Notes: generated from the sequence alone by a model not told the origin. Numbered from the stretch's first letter, positions 34,989-45,688 are shown. The stretch: 64,000 bases of DNA from Denitromonas iodatirespirans (GCF_018524365.1 NZ_JAEKFT010000022.1:23309-87308); one strand, 5' to 3'. Made by a program: numbers and translations.

Positions 34989-37547
34989 TCATGCCGATTC
35001 CGCCGAAAGCGGCGCGTTGGGCTGGCCACCGGCCGCGCCGGGGGCGTGGGCCGCCGCGTGGGGGGCGGCGTTCTGCGTGGCGCCTTCGGGCTGCATCGCC
35101 TTGTCCTTCAGCAGGAAGTACGCCAGTGCCGGCAGGAAGATCAGCGCGCCAAACATGTTCCAGACGAACATGAAGGCGAGCAGGATGCCCATGTCGGCCT
35201 GGAACTTGATGGGCGAGAAGGCCCAAGTCGCCACGGCGGCAGCCAGCGTGACGCCGGTGAGCAGCACCACCCGACCGGTGAAGGTCAGCGCGCGGTGATA
35301 GGACTCGCTCAGCGACAGCCCGTTGCGCTGCCCGGCCAGCATCACCGAGAGCACATAGAGGGCGTAGTCCACCCCGATGCCGACACCCAGTGCAATCACC
35401 GGCAGCGTGGCCACCTTGACGCCCATGCCGAGCGCCACCATCAAGGCCTCGCACAGCACCGAGGTGAGCATCAGCGGCAGCACCGCGGCGACCACCGCCC
35501 GCCAGGAGCGGAAGGTGACGAAGCACAGGATGATCACCGCGCCATACACCCAGTAGAGCATGTCGTGCATGGCCTTCTTGACCACGATGTTGGTGGCCGC
35601 CTCGATGCCGGAACTGCCGGCGGCGAGCATGAACTGCGCCTGTTCGGTGCTGTGGGTCTGGGCATAGGCCTGGGCCACTTCGACCACGCCGTTCAGCGTG
35701 TCGGCCTTGTGGTCCTTGAGATACACATAGAGCGACAGCAGCGAGCAGCCCTGGTTGAACAGCTCACGCGGCGCACGGGTCTGCACGGCGCCCAGGGCGG
35801 CGTTGTTGGGGATCAACTCCAGCCATTTGAAGTTGCCCTCGTTGTAACCGACCATGGCGAAGCGCGACAGGTTGGCCATCGAATTGACCGACTCGACCCC
35901 CGGCAGCTGTTCGAGCTGGCGGCCCAGGTCACGCACCGAGGAGAGCACTTCGTAACGGGTGCATTGGTCTTCGGGCGTTTTGATCATGACCACGAAGATG
36001 TCGGCGCTGGCGGCGTAGTTGCTCACCATGAAGGCCGAATCCTTGTTGTAGCGCGAGTCGGGGCGCAGTTCCGGCGCACCCGGATCCAGGTCGCCCACTT
36101 GCAGCTTGAGACTGACCGCGTAGCCGCCGATGGCCATCGCCAGACCGGTGAGCACGGCGATCGTCGCCCAGCGGCGCTGGGTGAAGAGGCCGAAGAAGGC
36201 GAACAGTTTCGAGGCCGATTCCACCCCTGCCGCCTCCGCACGCAGGCTGCGTGTCGCGGCCTTGGGCGACACGCCCGTGAAGGACAGCAGGATGGGCAGC
36301 AGGATGAGGTTGGTGAAGATCAGCACGGCCACGCCGATGCTGGCGATGGCGGCCAGGTCCTGAATCACCTGGATGTCGATGATGGTCAGCACCGCGAAGC
36401 CGACGGCGTCGGCCAGCAGGGCGGTGAGCCCGGCCAGGAACAGGCGGCGGAAGGTGTAGCGGGCGGCGACCACCTTGTGGGTGCCGCGGCCGATGTCCTG
36501 CATGATGCCGTTCATCTTCTGCGCGCCATGCGACACGCCGATGGCGAACACCAGGAAGGGCACCAGGATCGAGTAGGGGTCGAGCTGGTAGCCGAACAGG
36601 TGCAGCAGGCCGAACTGCCACAGCACGGCGACCAGCGAGCAGCCCATCACCAGCAAGGTGCTGCGCACGCAGCGGGTGTAGCCGTAGAGCACCGCGGTGA
36701 CGATGCCGACCGCGAGCACGAAAAACCACAGCACCTGCTTGAGGCCGTCGATGAGATCGCCGACGATCTTGGAAAAACCGGTGATGTGGATCTTGACGGC
36801 CCCCACGCTTGCGGCGTCCGCCGCGGCGCTGCCCCCCGAGGGGGCGACTCCCGGCTTGAGGCGGCTCAGCGCCGGGAGCGGCGTGTTCTCGTATTTGGCG
36901 CGGATGTTCTCCAGCTGCGTGGAGAAGTCGGCGTAGTCGAGCGCTTCGCCGGTTTTCGGATCCTTGTCGAGCAGCGGTACGAAGATGATGCTGGACTTGA
37001 AGTTGCCCGCCACCAGTTGGCCGATCTCGCCCGAGCGCTGCACGTTGGCTTGCACTTGCGCCAGGCTGTCGGGCGAGCCGTCGTAGTCGTCGGGGATCAC
37101 CGTGCCGCCGTCGAGGCCTTCTTCGGTGACGGCGATCCAGCGGGTGGCCGGCGTCCACAGCGATTTCATGTAGGGGCGATCGACGCCGGGCAGCAGATAG
37201 ACCTCGTCGTTGATCTTGGCGAGGGTGTCGAGGTAGGTCTTGTCGAAGATCGTGCCGTCGCGTGCCTCGACGGCTATGCGCAGCGAGTTGCCCAGCCCCG
37301 CCAGGTCGGCCCGGTGTTCGAGGAAGTTGGCGATGAAGGGGTGACCGGTCGGGATCATCTTCTCGAAGCTGGCGTTCAGCTCGATGCGCATCGACTGCCA
37401 GCCGAGGAAGACGCTGGCGAGCAGGCACAGCAGCACGATGAGCCGCCGGTTGTTGAACAGCAGCCGTTCGGCCAGCGTGCCCGAGCGGGTGTCGAAGTCT
37501 TCCAGCCGGGCGATCACCGGGTGGGTGGCGAGAGTGTCGGAATGCAA
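34989..37547 (-). CDS. MMPL/RND-family inner-membrane transporter
   Basis: An 852-residue RND protein of the MMPL/HAE-3 type. One N-terminal span (RRLIVLLCLLASVFLGW) is followed by a large periplasmic loop of about 220 residues. Then come a five-span block (about 275-425), a sixth boundary span, a second periplasmic loop and a final five-span block; the two halves are internally similar (LVFAIGVSHGAQKMNG; VIALGVGIGVDYALYV). Such proteins export lipids, hopanoids or hydrophobic compounds using proton force. It is the fourth gene after DUF1302, DUF1329 and YCF48. A palindromic repeat is embedded in frame near residue 235 (GVAPSGGSAAADAAS). Confidence 0.9.
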   Translation of the reverse strand: MHSDTLATHPVIARLEDFDTRSGTLAERLLFNNRRLIVLLCLLASVFLGWQSMRIELNASFEKMIPTGHPFIANFLEHRADLAGLGNSLRIAVEARDGTIFDKTYLDTLAKINDEVYLLPGVDRPYMKSLWTPATRWIAVTEEGLDGGTVIPDDYDGSPDSLAQVQANVQRSGEIGQLVAGNFKSSIIFVPLLDKDPKTGEALDYADFSTQLENIRAKYENTPLPALSRLKPGVAPSGGSAAADAASVGAVKIHITGFSKIVGDLIDGLKQVLWFFVLAVGIVTAVLYGYTRCVRSTLLVMGCSLVAVLWQFGLLHLFGYQLDPYSILVPFLVFAIGVSHGAQKMNGIMQDIGRGTHKVVAARYTFRRLFLAGLTALLADAVGFAVLTIIDIQVIQDLAAIASIGVAVLIFTNLILLPILLSFTGVSPKAATRSLRAEAAGVESASKLFAFFGLFTQRRWATIAVLTGLAMAIGGYAVSLKLQVGDLDPGAPELRPDSRYNKDSAFMVSNYAASADIFVVMIKTPEDQCTRYEVLSSVRDLGRQLEQLPGVESVNSMANLSRFAMVGYNEGNFKWLELIPNNAALGAVQTRAPRELFNQGCSLLSLYVYLKDHKADTLNGVVEVAQAYAQTHSTEQAQFMLAAGSSGIEAATNIVVKKAMHDMLYWVYGAVIILCFVTFRSWRAVVAAVLPLMLTSVLCEALMVALGMGVKVATLPVIALGVGIGVDYALYVLSVMLAGQRNGLSLSESYHRALTFTGRVVLLTGVTLAAAVATWAFSPIKFQADMGILLAFMFVWNMFGALIFLPALAYFLLKDKAMQPEGATQNAAPHAAAHAPGAAGGQPNAPLSAESA
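36831..36846. repeat. Type C palindrome inside the RND gene
   Basis: GCCCCCCGAGGGGGCG lies in the coding sequence, translated on the minus strand as part of APSGGS. The same core occurs between genes at 45640-45653 and 58195-58210. The encoded Ala/Gly/Ser stretch looks like an insertion in a periplasmic loop. Confidence 0.6.
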
Positions 37548-37579
37548 GGCGGTGTCTCCTGGGGGATGTCTTCTTGTTG

Positions 37580-38668
37580 TTATGGGGTGACGGGGGCGAG
37601 TCGTTGCACGCCCGCCAGGCTGGCGGCGACCGGGGTGCCGTCACGGGCGATGGCCAGGCCGGCCAGCGGCAGCGGCGGTTCGGCGCGTCGGAGGTCGAAA
37701 TGGCCCCGCGGGTCCGTGGCCACGAGCAGATCGCCGCGCTGGCTGAGCAGCATCAGGCCGCCGTCGGGCAGGGCGACCGCACCGGAGATCGAGGCATTCA
37801 CGCCGGCGTCGACCTTCTGCCAGCTGTCGCCGCCGTCGGTCGAGCGAAAGGCGTTGCCGCGCAGGCCGTAGGCCACCACCACGTCGCCGCTGCGCTCGAT
37901 GCCGAAGTAGCTTCCCTTGTAGGGGGAGTCGATGGGGGCGAAGCGGGCGCCGTCGGCATCGGCGCGCAGCAGCAGGCCCTGCTCGCCGGCGAGGAAGAGC
38001 CGGCCCTGGGCGGAGGTCATGCCGTACAGATGCAGGCCGCGCGGGTTGGCGACGCGATCGTTCCACGGCGTCCATGTCTTGCCGCCGTCGCGGGTGCGCA
38101 GGATCAGGTTGTAGGCGCCGAACACGAAGCCGTTGTCGGCGTCGCTGAAATGCAGGCCGAGAAAGGGCTTGTCGGGGCCGTCGGCGACCAGCAACTCGGC
38201 GTTTTTCAGTTGTCGGTCCGCGGCCTTGACGCGATCGGCGTCGGCCTCGGCCGGCAGGGCGGCGTGTGCCGCCTGTGCGTGTTTGAGCGTCAGTTCGGCG
38301 GCGCGGATGCCGTCGAGCAACGTTTTCCAGTGAGCGCCGGCGTCGGTGGTCTTGAGCACCACGCCCATGTGGCCGGTGGCGTAGCCGGTGCTGTCGTCGA
38401 CGAACTGGACGGCGGTCAACGATACCGAGGCCGGGACATCCGCTTGGCGCCAGGTCTTGCCATCGTCGTCGGAGAGCAGCACCACGCCGGCCTCGCCGAC
38501 GCTCACCAGCCGTGCCCCGGCGCGGGTGATCGCGAGCATGGCCATGTGCTGGGCGCGCGAGGTTTTCAGGGCGGGGCGTTCGAGCACCGCGGGTGCCGCA
38601 GGGGCCTCGGCGGCGGCGTTGATGCCGCTCGCCAGGGCGCATGCTGCGGCTATGAGAATTCGTTTCAT
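37580..38668 (-). CDS. YCF48/BNR-repeat periplasmic beta-propeller
   Basis: A 362-residue exported protein with signal peptide MKRILIAAACALASGINAAA. It has repeated BNR-like blades (LLSDDDGKTWRQ; LKTTDAGAHWKT; LRTRDGGKTWTPW; FRSTDGGDSWQKV), typical of YCF48/photosystem II stability-factor-like propellers. These are often found next to MMPL transporters and DUF1329. It probably acts as a periplasmic adaptor or assembly factor for the RND protein 32 bases downstream. An insertion of about 35 helical residues (AELTLKHAQAAHAALPAEAD) lies between blades. Confidence 0.85.
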   Translation of the reverse strand: MKRILIAAACALASGINAAAEAPAAPAVLERPALKTSRAQHMAMLAITRAGARLVSVGEAGVVLLSDDDGKTWRQADVPASVSLTAVQFVDDSTGYATGHMGVVLKTTDAGAHWKTLLDGIRAAELTLKHAQAAHAALPAEADADRVKAADRQLKNAELLVADGPDKPFLGLHFSDADNGFVFGAYNLILRTRDGGKTWTPWNDRVANPRGLHLYGMTSAQGRLFLAGEQGLLLRADADGARFAPIDSPYKGSYFGIERSGDVVVAYGLRGNAFRSTDGGDSWQKVDAGVNASISGAVALPDGGLMLLSQRGDLLVATDPRGHFDLRRAEPPLPLAGLAIARDGTPVAASLAGVQRLAPVTP

Positions 38669-38705
38669 GTCGATATCCGTCGTCGTCTTTCGCTGTCGGT
38701 CAGGG

Positions 38706-38770
38706 GTAGGGCGGGCCCCAGCGCGGCTCTAAGCCGGAGGAGGGAGCCGGCCGGCCGAAGCCCGCCCTAC
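38706..38770. repeat. Palindromic intergenic repeat, type A
   Basis: GTAGGGCGGGC (38706-38716) and GCCCGCCCTAC (38760-38770) are perfect 11-base arms of a long hairpin in the 104-base gap between DUF1329 and YCF48. It could trim or stabilise the mRNA inside this operon. Confidence 0.7.
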
Positions 38771-38772
38771 GT

Positions 38773-40116
38773 TCAGCGTGCCCCCTGGTTGGCGAGTTCC
38801 TCGGGGCTCCAGAGCGATTCCGTCCGCGGCTCATGGATACGGTAGTGCGGCAAGGCCTCGTTCATGGCGGCGTTGTAGTAGTAGGCGCCGGTCTGCAGGT
38901 CGTAGCCACCCCACATCACGCCGCTGACATGCGCGGGCAGCTCGGGGATCAGGTAGCCCAGCGCGTAGTTCATGCGCCACAGGTCGCCCTTGGCATCCCA
39001 GCCGTCGAACAGCGAGATCTGCCAGGTGTCCTCGTCGAGGTAGTACTTGCGCTTGGGCACGGTGTGACGCTTGCCGTCCTTGAGCGTGGCCTCCACCTCC
39101 CACACGCGGTGCAACTCCCAGCGCACATGGTCGGGGTTGAGGAACTTCGGCCCCATCAGCTCATCGATCTTGGCCAGTGCGGCGCCGTTGTTGTTGTAGG
39201 GGATGACCATCTCCTTCTTGCCCACCAGCTTGTACTCGTGGCGGTCGATGGGGCCGAACATCATAAAGGCCTCGTCGAACAGGCCGACCCCGGAGGTCAC
39301 GAAATCGGGCGTGTCGTAGGAGACCGACGGTGCCTTGCGCACCCGGCGCTGGCCGACCAGGTATTGCCAGATGCTGCGCGGCACGTTCTTGTCGGCGGAG
39401 AAGTGCACCAGGATGGCTTCGCCGGTCTTGGAGGCCGGGCCGGAGACGATGAAGCGACCGATCTGGAAGTAGCCCTTGTAGGCATCCTTGATGTAGTAGG
39501 GGTTCTGGATCTGTTCTTCGCCCTCGCTGGCCAGCGCCCGACGGCCGTCGGCGGTGACGATGAAGGTGCGCAGCGCATATTCGATCGACTGACCCGACCA
39601 GCCCAGGCGGTGGTTCATCATCACCTCGACCCCGTCCTTCGGAATCGGGAAGGGCACGCCGCCGACGGCGCCGGAGACCGAGTTCTCATCCTCGAGCTTG
39701 GCGTTCGTGGCGTTCTTCTTGACGTTGTCGTACACCCACTGCGGTGCGCCGCCGGTGCGGTGGGTCGGATACACGTCGATGCGGAAATCCGGGTTCTTGG
39801 CGAACAGCGCCTTGACGCCGTCGCTCAGCTTGTCGGCGTGCTGGGCCAGGTTGGCGGCGGTGATCGAGAACTTCGGTTTCTCGCCGGCAAAGGGGTCGGG
39901 GCGCGGTGCGCCGTTCTTGTAGCCCGGTGCAACCTTGGTGTAGGCGCCGCTCCAGGCCGGGATGCTGCCGTCGGCATTGGCGGCCTTCTCGGCGCCCAGG
40001 GGCGTCAGGGTGGTGCCGAGCTTGGCGGCCTCGTCGGCCGATACCGCGGCCAGTGCCCCGTGGGCGCTGAATGCGATGGCCAGGGTGGCGGTGATCGTTC
40101 GCAATGCGATCTTCAT
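38773..40116 (-). CDS. DUF1329 family periplasmic protein (copy 2)
   Basis: A 447-residue exported protein with a signal peptide ending near GALA-AVS. It is collinear with copy 1 (WQYLVGQRRVRKAPSVSYDTPD; IPYNNNGAALAKIDEL; KRKYYLDEDTWQISLFDGWDAKGDLWRMNY). It starts 20 bases after DUF1302, so the two form a stable pair. A LolA/LolB-like fold suggests periplasmic shuttling of a hydrophobic ligand between the RND protein and the outer-membrane barrel. The function is inferred from family and layout. Confidence 0.87.
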   Translation of the reverse strand: MKIALRTITATLAIAFSAHGALAAVSADEAAKLGTTLTPLGAEKAANADGSIPAWSGAYTKVAPGYKNGAPRPDPFAGEKPKFSITAANLAQHADKLSDGVKALFAKNPDFRIDVYPTHRTGGAPQWVYDNVKKNATNAKLEDENSVSGAVGGVPFPIPKDGVEVMMNHRLGWSGQSIEYALRTFIVTADGRRALASEGEEQIQNPYYIKDAYKGYFQIGRFIVSGPASKTGEAILVHFSADKNVPRSIWQYLVGQRRVRKAPSVSYDTPDFVTSGVGLFDEAFMMFGPIDRHEYKLVGKKEMVIPYNNNGAALAKIDELMGPKFLNPDHVRWELHRVWEVEATLKDGKRHTVPKRKYYLDEDTWQISLFDGWDAKGDLWRMNYALGYLIPELPAHVSGVMWGGYDLQTGAYYYNAAMNEALPHYRIHEPRTESLWSPEELANQGAR

Positions 40117-40136
40117 GTGATATGTCTCCGTTGGAA

Positions 40137-41771
40137 TCAGAAAGTGCGCTGGATGTTGAAGCTGATGAAGTCGCGGTCCTTGCGCGTCTGCTTGAACGAG
40201 AGCACCGGACCGGCCGAGTTCTGCGGGGTGACGAAGCTGAATTCGTCACCGATGAAGCGCACGTAGCTCACGCCGAATTTCCAGGTGTTCTGGTAGGTGC
40301 CGTTCAGCCCGAGGCTGAAATCTCCGCCGTAGGAGGCGCCGCCGTTGAAGTTGGCGATGGCGCCGGAGCGGCCGGCGAAGTTGTAGCCCAGGCCGATCGG
40401 CACCTCGATGTCGAGGCCCGGCAGCACCTGGAAGTAGGCCGGCGAGAAGATCATGCGGCCGCCCCAGGCATCGCGCGTGGTGTTGGGGTCGAGCGCGGCC
40501 TTGTTCTTGGTCACTGACAGCACGCGGTTCCAGGCCAGTTCGAACAGGAAGGAACCGCCTTCCCACAGCGCGTTGGGCTGCAGCACGTAGATGCCCGACA
40601 GGTTGGCGTGGGCGGTTTTACCGACCGGGTAGCGGATGTCCCGATCATTGTCGCCAGTGCCGCCCAAGGCATACAGCACGACCTGCGGATCGCCGTTGAG
40701 CGGGGCGTTGTGGCGGACCGAGGCCTCGGCGGCGAGGTTCAGCTGGCCGATCGAGGTGGTGGCGCTGGCACCGAAAGTGCGAATGCCCTGGCCGTACACC
40801 GTGCGAATGGTCTGGCCGACCGGGTCGAAGTAGAAGCTCGACGGTGTCTTGGCGTGATAGCGCGCGGCGTAGAGACCGTACTCGAAGTCGCTGCCCTCGG
40901 GGCTCCAGCGCAACTGCATGCCGCCTTGGCCGCTGTTCTTCGGATCGATGTCGTCGGCCTTGTTCCAGAGCGTCCCCGGACCGGCGATCAGCGACTGCGT
41001 GCCGTCACCGGCCCAGTCGATGTTCGACATGTAGCTGCCGACGCCCGGGAGCTTGGTTTCTTCCCAGCGGAACTGGTAGTAGGCGCCCAGCGACAGGCCC
41101 GGCGCGATCTGCAGCGTGCCGGACACCTGCGGCACCGGACGCAGCACTTCCTTGAACTGCGAGCTGGGCACGGTCAGCAGCCTGACCAGATCGATCGGGC
41201 CTTGCGCATCGGCGATACCGTTGGCGCCGAAAAACAGGGTTTCGCCATATACCAGCGAGTGCTGGCCCAGGCGCAGGTTGGTGCGCAGGCTGCCCAGGTC
41301 GAAGTTGCCGAAGACGAAGGCGTCGAGCAGTTCGGCATTGCGGCCATGCAGCTTGCGCGTCTCGTCGGGGAACTCGTCGTTGTCTTGGCGGGTGCCGTTG
41401 TTGGTGAAGGGCGAGTCGTTGTCGTTCGACTGGTTGTACACCGAGTCGTACCAGGCCGCGCCGGACAGGCGTGCGCCGATGTTCTTGTAGCGCACGTCGA
41501 ATTCGGTCAGCCAGTCGATGCGGTTCGAGATCAGACCCTTGTCGAAGTTGCGGTCGCCGTCGTCATAGTTGGCGTCGTTCACCAGCAGATCCGAGCGGTC
41601 CTTGAGCCGGAAGCCCGCGCTGTACTTGAAGGTGTTGTCCCAGCGCAGCTTGAGATCGGGGTTGTTCGTGTCGAACTTCATCGCCTGGGCGGACGGGGCG
41701 AAACAAAGGGTCGCCACGCTGGCGGCGATGGCCGTGGCGAGGGTCGAGCGTCTCCACTGAGGATGAGTCAT
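40137..41771 (-). CDS. DUF1302 family outer-membrane barrel protein (copy 2)
   Basis: A 544-residue exported protein with a signal peptide ending near SAQA-MKF. It matches copy 1 across the length (LRLGQHSLVYGETLFFGANGIADAQGPIDL; SGQGGMQLRWSPEGSDFEYGLYAARYH). The C-terminal residues FISFNIQRTF end in Phe with alternating hydrophobics, as in outer-membrane barrels. It is the second gene of the operon after an aldehyde dehydrogenase (76-base gap) and the first structural part of the DUF1302-DUF1329-YCF48-RND set. Confidence 0.85.
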   Translation of the reverse strand: MTHPQWRRSTLATAIAASVATLCFAPSAQAMKFDTNNPDLKLRWDNTFKYSAGFRLKDRSDLLVNDANYDDGDRNFDKGLISNRIDWLTEFDVRYKNIGARLSGAAWYDSVYNQSNDNDSPFTNNGTRQDNDEFPDETRKLHGRNAELLDAFVFGNFDLGSLRTNLRLGQHSLVYGETLFFGANGIADAQGPIDLVRLLTVPSSQFKEVLRPVPQVSGTLQIAPGLSLGAYYQFRWEETKLPGVGSYMSNIDWAGDGTQSLIAGPGTLWNKADDIDPKNSGQGGMQLRWSPEGSDFEYGLYAARYHAKTPSSFYFDPVGQTIRTVYGQGIRTFGASATTSIGQLNLAAEASVRHNAPLNGDPQVVLYALGGTGDNDRDIRYPVGKTAHANLSGIYVLQPNALWEGGSFLFELAWNRVLSVTKNKAALDPNTTRDAWGGRMIFSPAYFQVLPGLDIEVPIGLGYNFAGRSGAIANFNGGASYGGDFSLGLNGTYQNTWKFGVSYVRFIGDEFSFVTPQNSAGPVLSFKQTRKDRDFISFNIQRTF

Positions 41772-41847
41772 GGTGCCTCCTTGTTGCGGTTGTGTGCGGC
41801 TTGGGCGTGATGCCTGACCGTCGTCTTGTGGTGCATGGGGAAAAAAA

Positions 41848-43323
41848 TCAGAAGGGCGTCGGCAAGGGCTCTCGCTTGACCGTGACCCACTGCCAGTGCG
41901 AGAACTCGTCCCGATCGGCCGGCCCGCCCACGCTGCCGCCGTTGCCCGAATCGCCGCAGCCGCCGAAGGGATTGACGCAGTCGTCGGCGACCGTCTGGTC
42001 GTTGATGTGCAGCAATCCGGTGTTCAGGCGATCGCCGATGGCCATGGCGCGGCCCACGTCGCGCGAAATGACCGCGGCGGACAGGCCGTACTCGGTGTCG
42101 TTGGCCAGTTCGACGGCCTCGTCGTCGGTGTCGAAGGCGATGACGCTGGCCACCGGGCCGAAGAATTCCTCGCGGAAGGCCCGCATCTGGCGTGTCACGC
42201 CCGACAGCACGGTCGGCGCATAGAAGGCGCCGTCGGCCGTGCCGCCGGCTTCCAGTGTGGCGCCGGCGGCGACGCTGTCGGCGACGATGCCGGCCACCCG
42301 TTGGCATTGCTGGGCGTTGATCAGCGGTCCGAGTGCCACGTTGCCGTTGGCCGGGTTGCCGACCGGCAGATGGCGGGCCTTCTCGGCCAGCTTTTCGGTC
42401 AATGCCTTGGCGATGGAGGCGTGCGCCAGGATCTTGCCCGAGGCCATGCAGATCTGCCCCTGGTGCAGCCAGGCGCCCCAGGCGGCATTGCTGGCGGCCA
42501 GGTCCAGGTCGGCGTTTTCGAGCACGATGAGCGCGTTCTTGCCCCCCAGTTCCAGGGCCACTTTCTTCAGGTGCTTGCCGGCCAGCTCGCCCACCCGGCG
42601 GCCGATGGCGGTGGAGCCGGTGAAGGCGATCATCTTCACATGGCGGTCGGTGCACAAGGCTTCGCCGGCATCGCCGGCGCCCGGCAGCACGTGCAGCACA
42701 CCCGCCGGCAGCCCGGCACGCTGCAGGGCCAGGGCGGTGATGAAGCCGCCGGTGACGGGCGTGCGCGGATCGGGCTTGAGCACCACCGCGTTACCGGCCG
42801 CCAGGGCCGGGGCGACGGCACGGATCGACAGGATCAGCGGGAAGTTGAAGGGCGAGATGACGCCGACCACGCCGTGCGGTACGCGTCGCGCATAGGACAG
42901 TCGGCCGGGGCCCGAGGGCAGCACCAGGCCTTGGCTGTCGATGGCCATGGCCGCGGCGCGCTGGAGGATGAAGACCGCTTCGCGGACCTCATGCTCCGCC
43001 TTGGGCAGGATGCCGCCGGTCTCGCGAGCGATGTAGCGGGCCAGAGCGTCCTTGTCGGCCTCGATCGCCGCAGCCGCCGCGAGAAAGATGCGCGACTTCT
43101 CGCGCGGATCGGTCGCGGCCCAGGCGGCCTGGGCATCGGACGCACTGCGGCAGGCGATCGAGATGTCGGCGGCGTTGGCCATGCCGACCTCGGTCAGCAC
43201 GTCACCGGTGGCCGGCTCGATGACCGATTGCCTGCCGCCGGTCGGAACGGTCCATTCCCCGGAAAAGGTCTTGCCCGCCCAGGGGTGTTCGGCAAGCAGG
43301 CTGGCTGTGTTCGTTTGCGGCAC
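41848..43323 (-). CDS. Aromatic aldehyde dehydrogenase (benzaldehyde/vanillin type)
   Basis: A 491-residue aldehyde dehydrogenase starting at GTG 43323, with GAGGAG 7 bases upstream; the in-frame region before it looks non-coding. It shows ISPFNFPLILSIRAVAPALAAGN, FTGSTAIGRRVGELAG, Glu in LELGGKNA, Cys in HQGQICMASGKI, and HINDQTVADDCVNPFGG, a pattern of benzaldehyde/vanillin dehydrogenases. It is the first gene of the sigma-54-driven minus-strand operon, with a leader of about 270 bases. It probably detoxifies or uses an aromatic aldehyde. Confidence 0.87.
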   Translation of the reverse strand: MPQTNTASLLAEHPWAGKTFSGEWTVPTGGRQSVIEPATGDVLTEVGMANAADISIACRSASDAQAAWAATDPREKSRIFLAAAAAIEADKDALARYIARETGGILPKAEHEVREAVFILQRAAAMAIDSQGLVLPSGPGRLSYARRVPHGVVGVISPFNFPLILSIRAVAPALAAGNAVVLKPDPRTPVTGGFITALALQRAGLPAGVLHVLPGAGDAGEALCTDRHVKMIAFTGSTAIGRRVGELAGKHLKKVALELGGKNALIVLENADLDLAASNAAWGAWLHQGQICMASGKILAHASIAKALTEKLAEKARHLPVGNPANGNVALGPLINAQQCQRVAGIVADSVAAGATLEAGGTADGAFYAPTVLSGVTRQMRAFREEFFGPVASVIAFDTDDEAVELANDTEYGLSAAVISRDVGRAMAIGDRLNTGLLHINDQTVADDCVNPFGGCGDSGNGGSVGGPADRDEFSHWQWVTVKREPLPTPF

Positions 43324-43470
43324 GGAGTGTCTCCTCAAATTCTGCGGTGCTGCCGTCACTGAACCGGCGACGGGCCGCGCTTGGTTTTGATGCCATTCTG
43401 GGTGCACCGGCTGGTGCTCCAATAGCGGTCAGGCTGGCTATCGCCTATAACAAATTGGCATTACTAAAAG

Positions 43471-43491
43471 ATCAAATGTGAATAATTTGAT
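43471..43491. promoter_or_regulatory. Inverted repeat in the leader of the aldehyde dehydrogenase operon
   Basis: ATCAAAT (43471-43477) and ATTTGAT (43485-43491) flank 7 bases in an AT-rich stretch, which stands out in this GC-rich DNA. It lies downstream of the predicted sigma-54 start point, so it could bind a repressor or mark a second promoter. Confidence 0.4.
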
Positions 43492-43604
43492 ATCTCGAAT
43501 ATCCTCGTCATGTCTCGCAGTAGCCGTTCGCGACGCCGTTCCGGAGCCGTGGTGCGGTCACCCATCGGATGCGGGCGATCAGCTCCGCGAACGACATCGC
43601 TAGC

Positions 43605-43619
43605 GCAAGCGCCGTGCCA
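43605..43619 (-). promoter_or_regulatory. Sigma-54 (-24/-12) promoter facing the aldehyde dehydrogenase/DUF1302/RND operon
   Basis: On the minus strand TGGCACG (43619-43613) is followed after 4 bases by TTGC (43608-43605). GG and GC are 10 bases apart, and every conserved position of TGGCACG-N4-TTGC matches. It points toward the operon and away from the divergent XylR/DmpR-type activator gene. The predicted start near 43593 gives a leader of about 270 bases. Confidence 0.8.
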
Positions 43620-43749
43620 GCCATGGTGATGAGTCAAACTGCTGCGCCGCACCATGTGCTGCCGTGCCAGCAAGGTTTGGCGCTATGACGACGGAAAGGG
43701 CGTGCCGATGTGCGACGCGGTAAACAAAAGTGTTTCTGATGGGTTGATA

Positions 43750-43785
43750 AAATTGTTAATATCAGGCGGCCTGATGTTCAATTTT
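43750..43785. promoter_or_regulatory. Putative enhancer dyad for the sigma-54 activator
   Basis: The core ATCAGGC-G-GCCTGAT (43761-43775) is a perfect dyad. It is extended outward by AAATTG on the left and CAATTT on the right with a 2-base asymmetry. It lies about 140 bp upstream of the -24/-12 promoter and just before the activator's own start, as expected for an XylR/DmpR-type binding region that may also autoregulate. Confidence 0.6.
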
Positions 43786-43807
43786 GTGAATACCCCGGAG
43801 CGACCGC

Positions 43808-45610
<1,803 letters not shown>

Positions 45611-45639
45611 GCCTCTGAGCGCCCCCAAGGCCGGGCTTC

Positions 45640-45653
45640 GCCCCCCGAGGGGG
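45640..45653. repeat. Type C palindrome between regulator genes
   Basis: GCCCCCCGAGGGGG, the same core as at 36831 and 58195, lies in the gap after the sigma-54 activator. It is followed at once by a strong hairpin. Confidence 0.6.
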
Positions 45654-45688
45654 TCAAGGAAACCTGGGACGGCCCGGCGTTTCCTTGA
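45654..45688 (+). terminator. Hairpin after the sigma-54 activator gene
   Basis: TCAAGGAAAC (45654-45663) pairs perfectly with GTTTCCTTGA (45679-45688), with a GC-rich loop. It lies about 45 bases after the stop codon. The outer A/T pairs give short T-rich edges, but there is no true U-run. Confidence 0.5.

Larger units (their letters stand above)
43324..43807. other. 484-base divergent regulatory region
   Basis: No credible protein gene is present; the short open frames have no ribosome site or family features. It carries the leader and sigma-54 promoter of the minus-strand operon and the dyad next to the activator gene. It contains two AT-rich islands (about 43445-43500 and 43735-43795). 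Confidence 0.6.

Noticed and set aside
34911..37871. A 986-residue plus-strand open frame
   Set aside because: It is the antisense shadow of the RND transporter and YCF48 genes; composition is His/Gly/Arg-rich with no domain, as expected for the complementary frame of GC-rich coding DNA.
43352..43365. A second GC-N10-CC spacing upstream of the aldehyde dehydrogenase on the minus strand
   Set aside because: Flanking bases do not match TGGCAC or TTGC; the site at 43605-43619 is far better.
43464..43673. A 69-residue minus-strand open frame across the sigma-54 promoter
   Set aside because: It starts upstream of the predicted transcription start, so it could not be translated from that mRNA; no family features.
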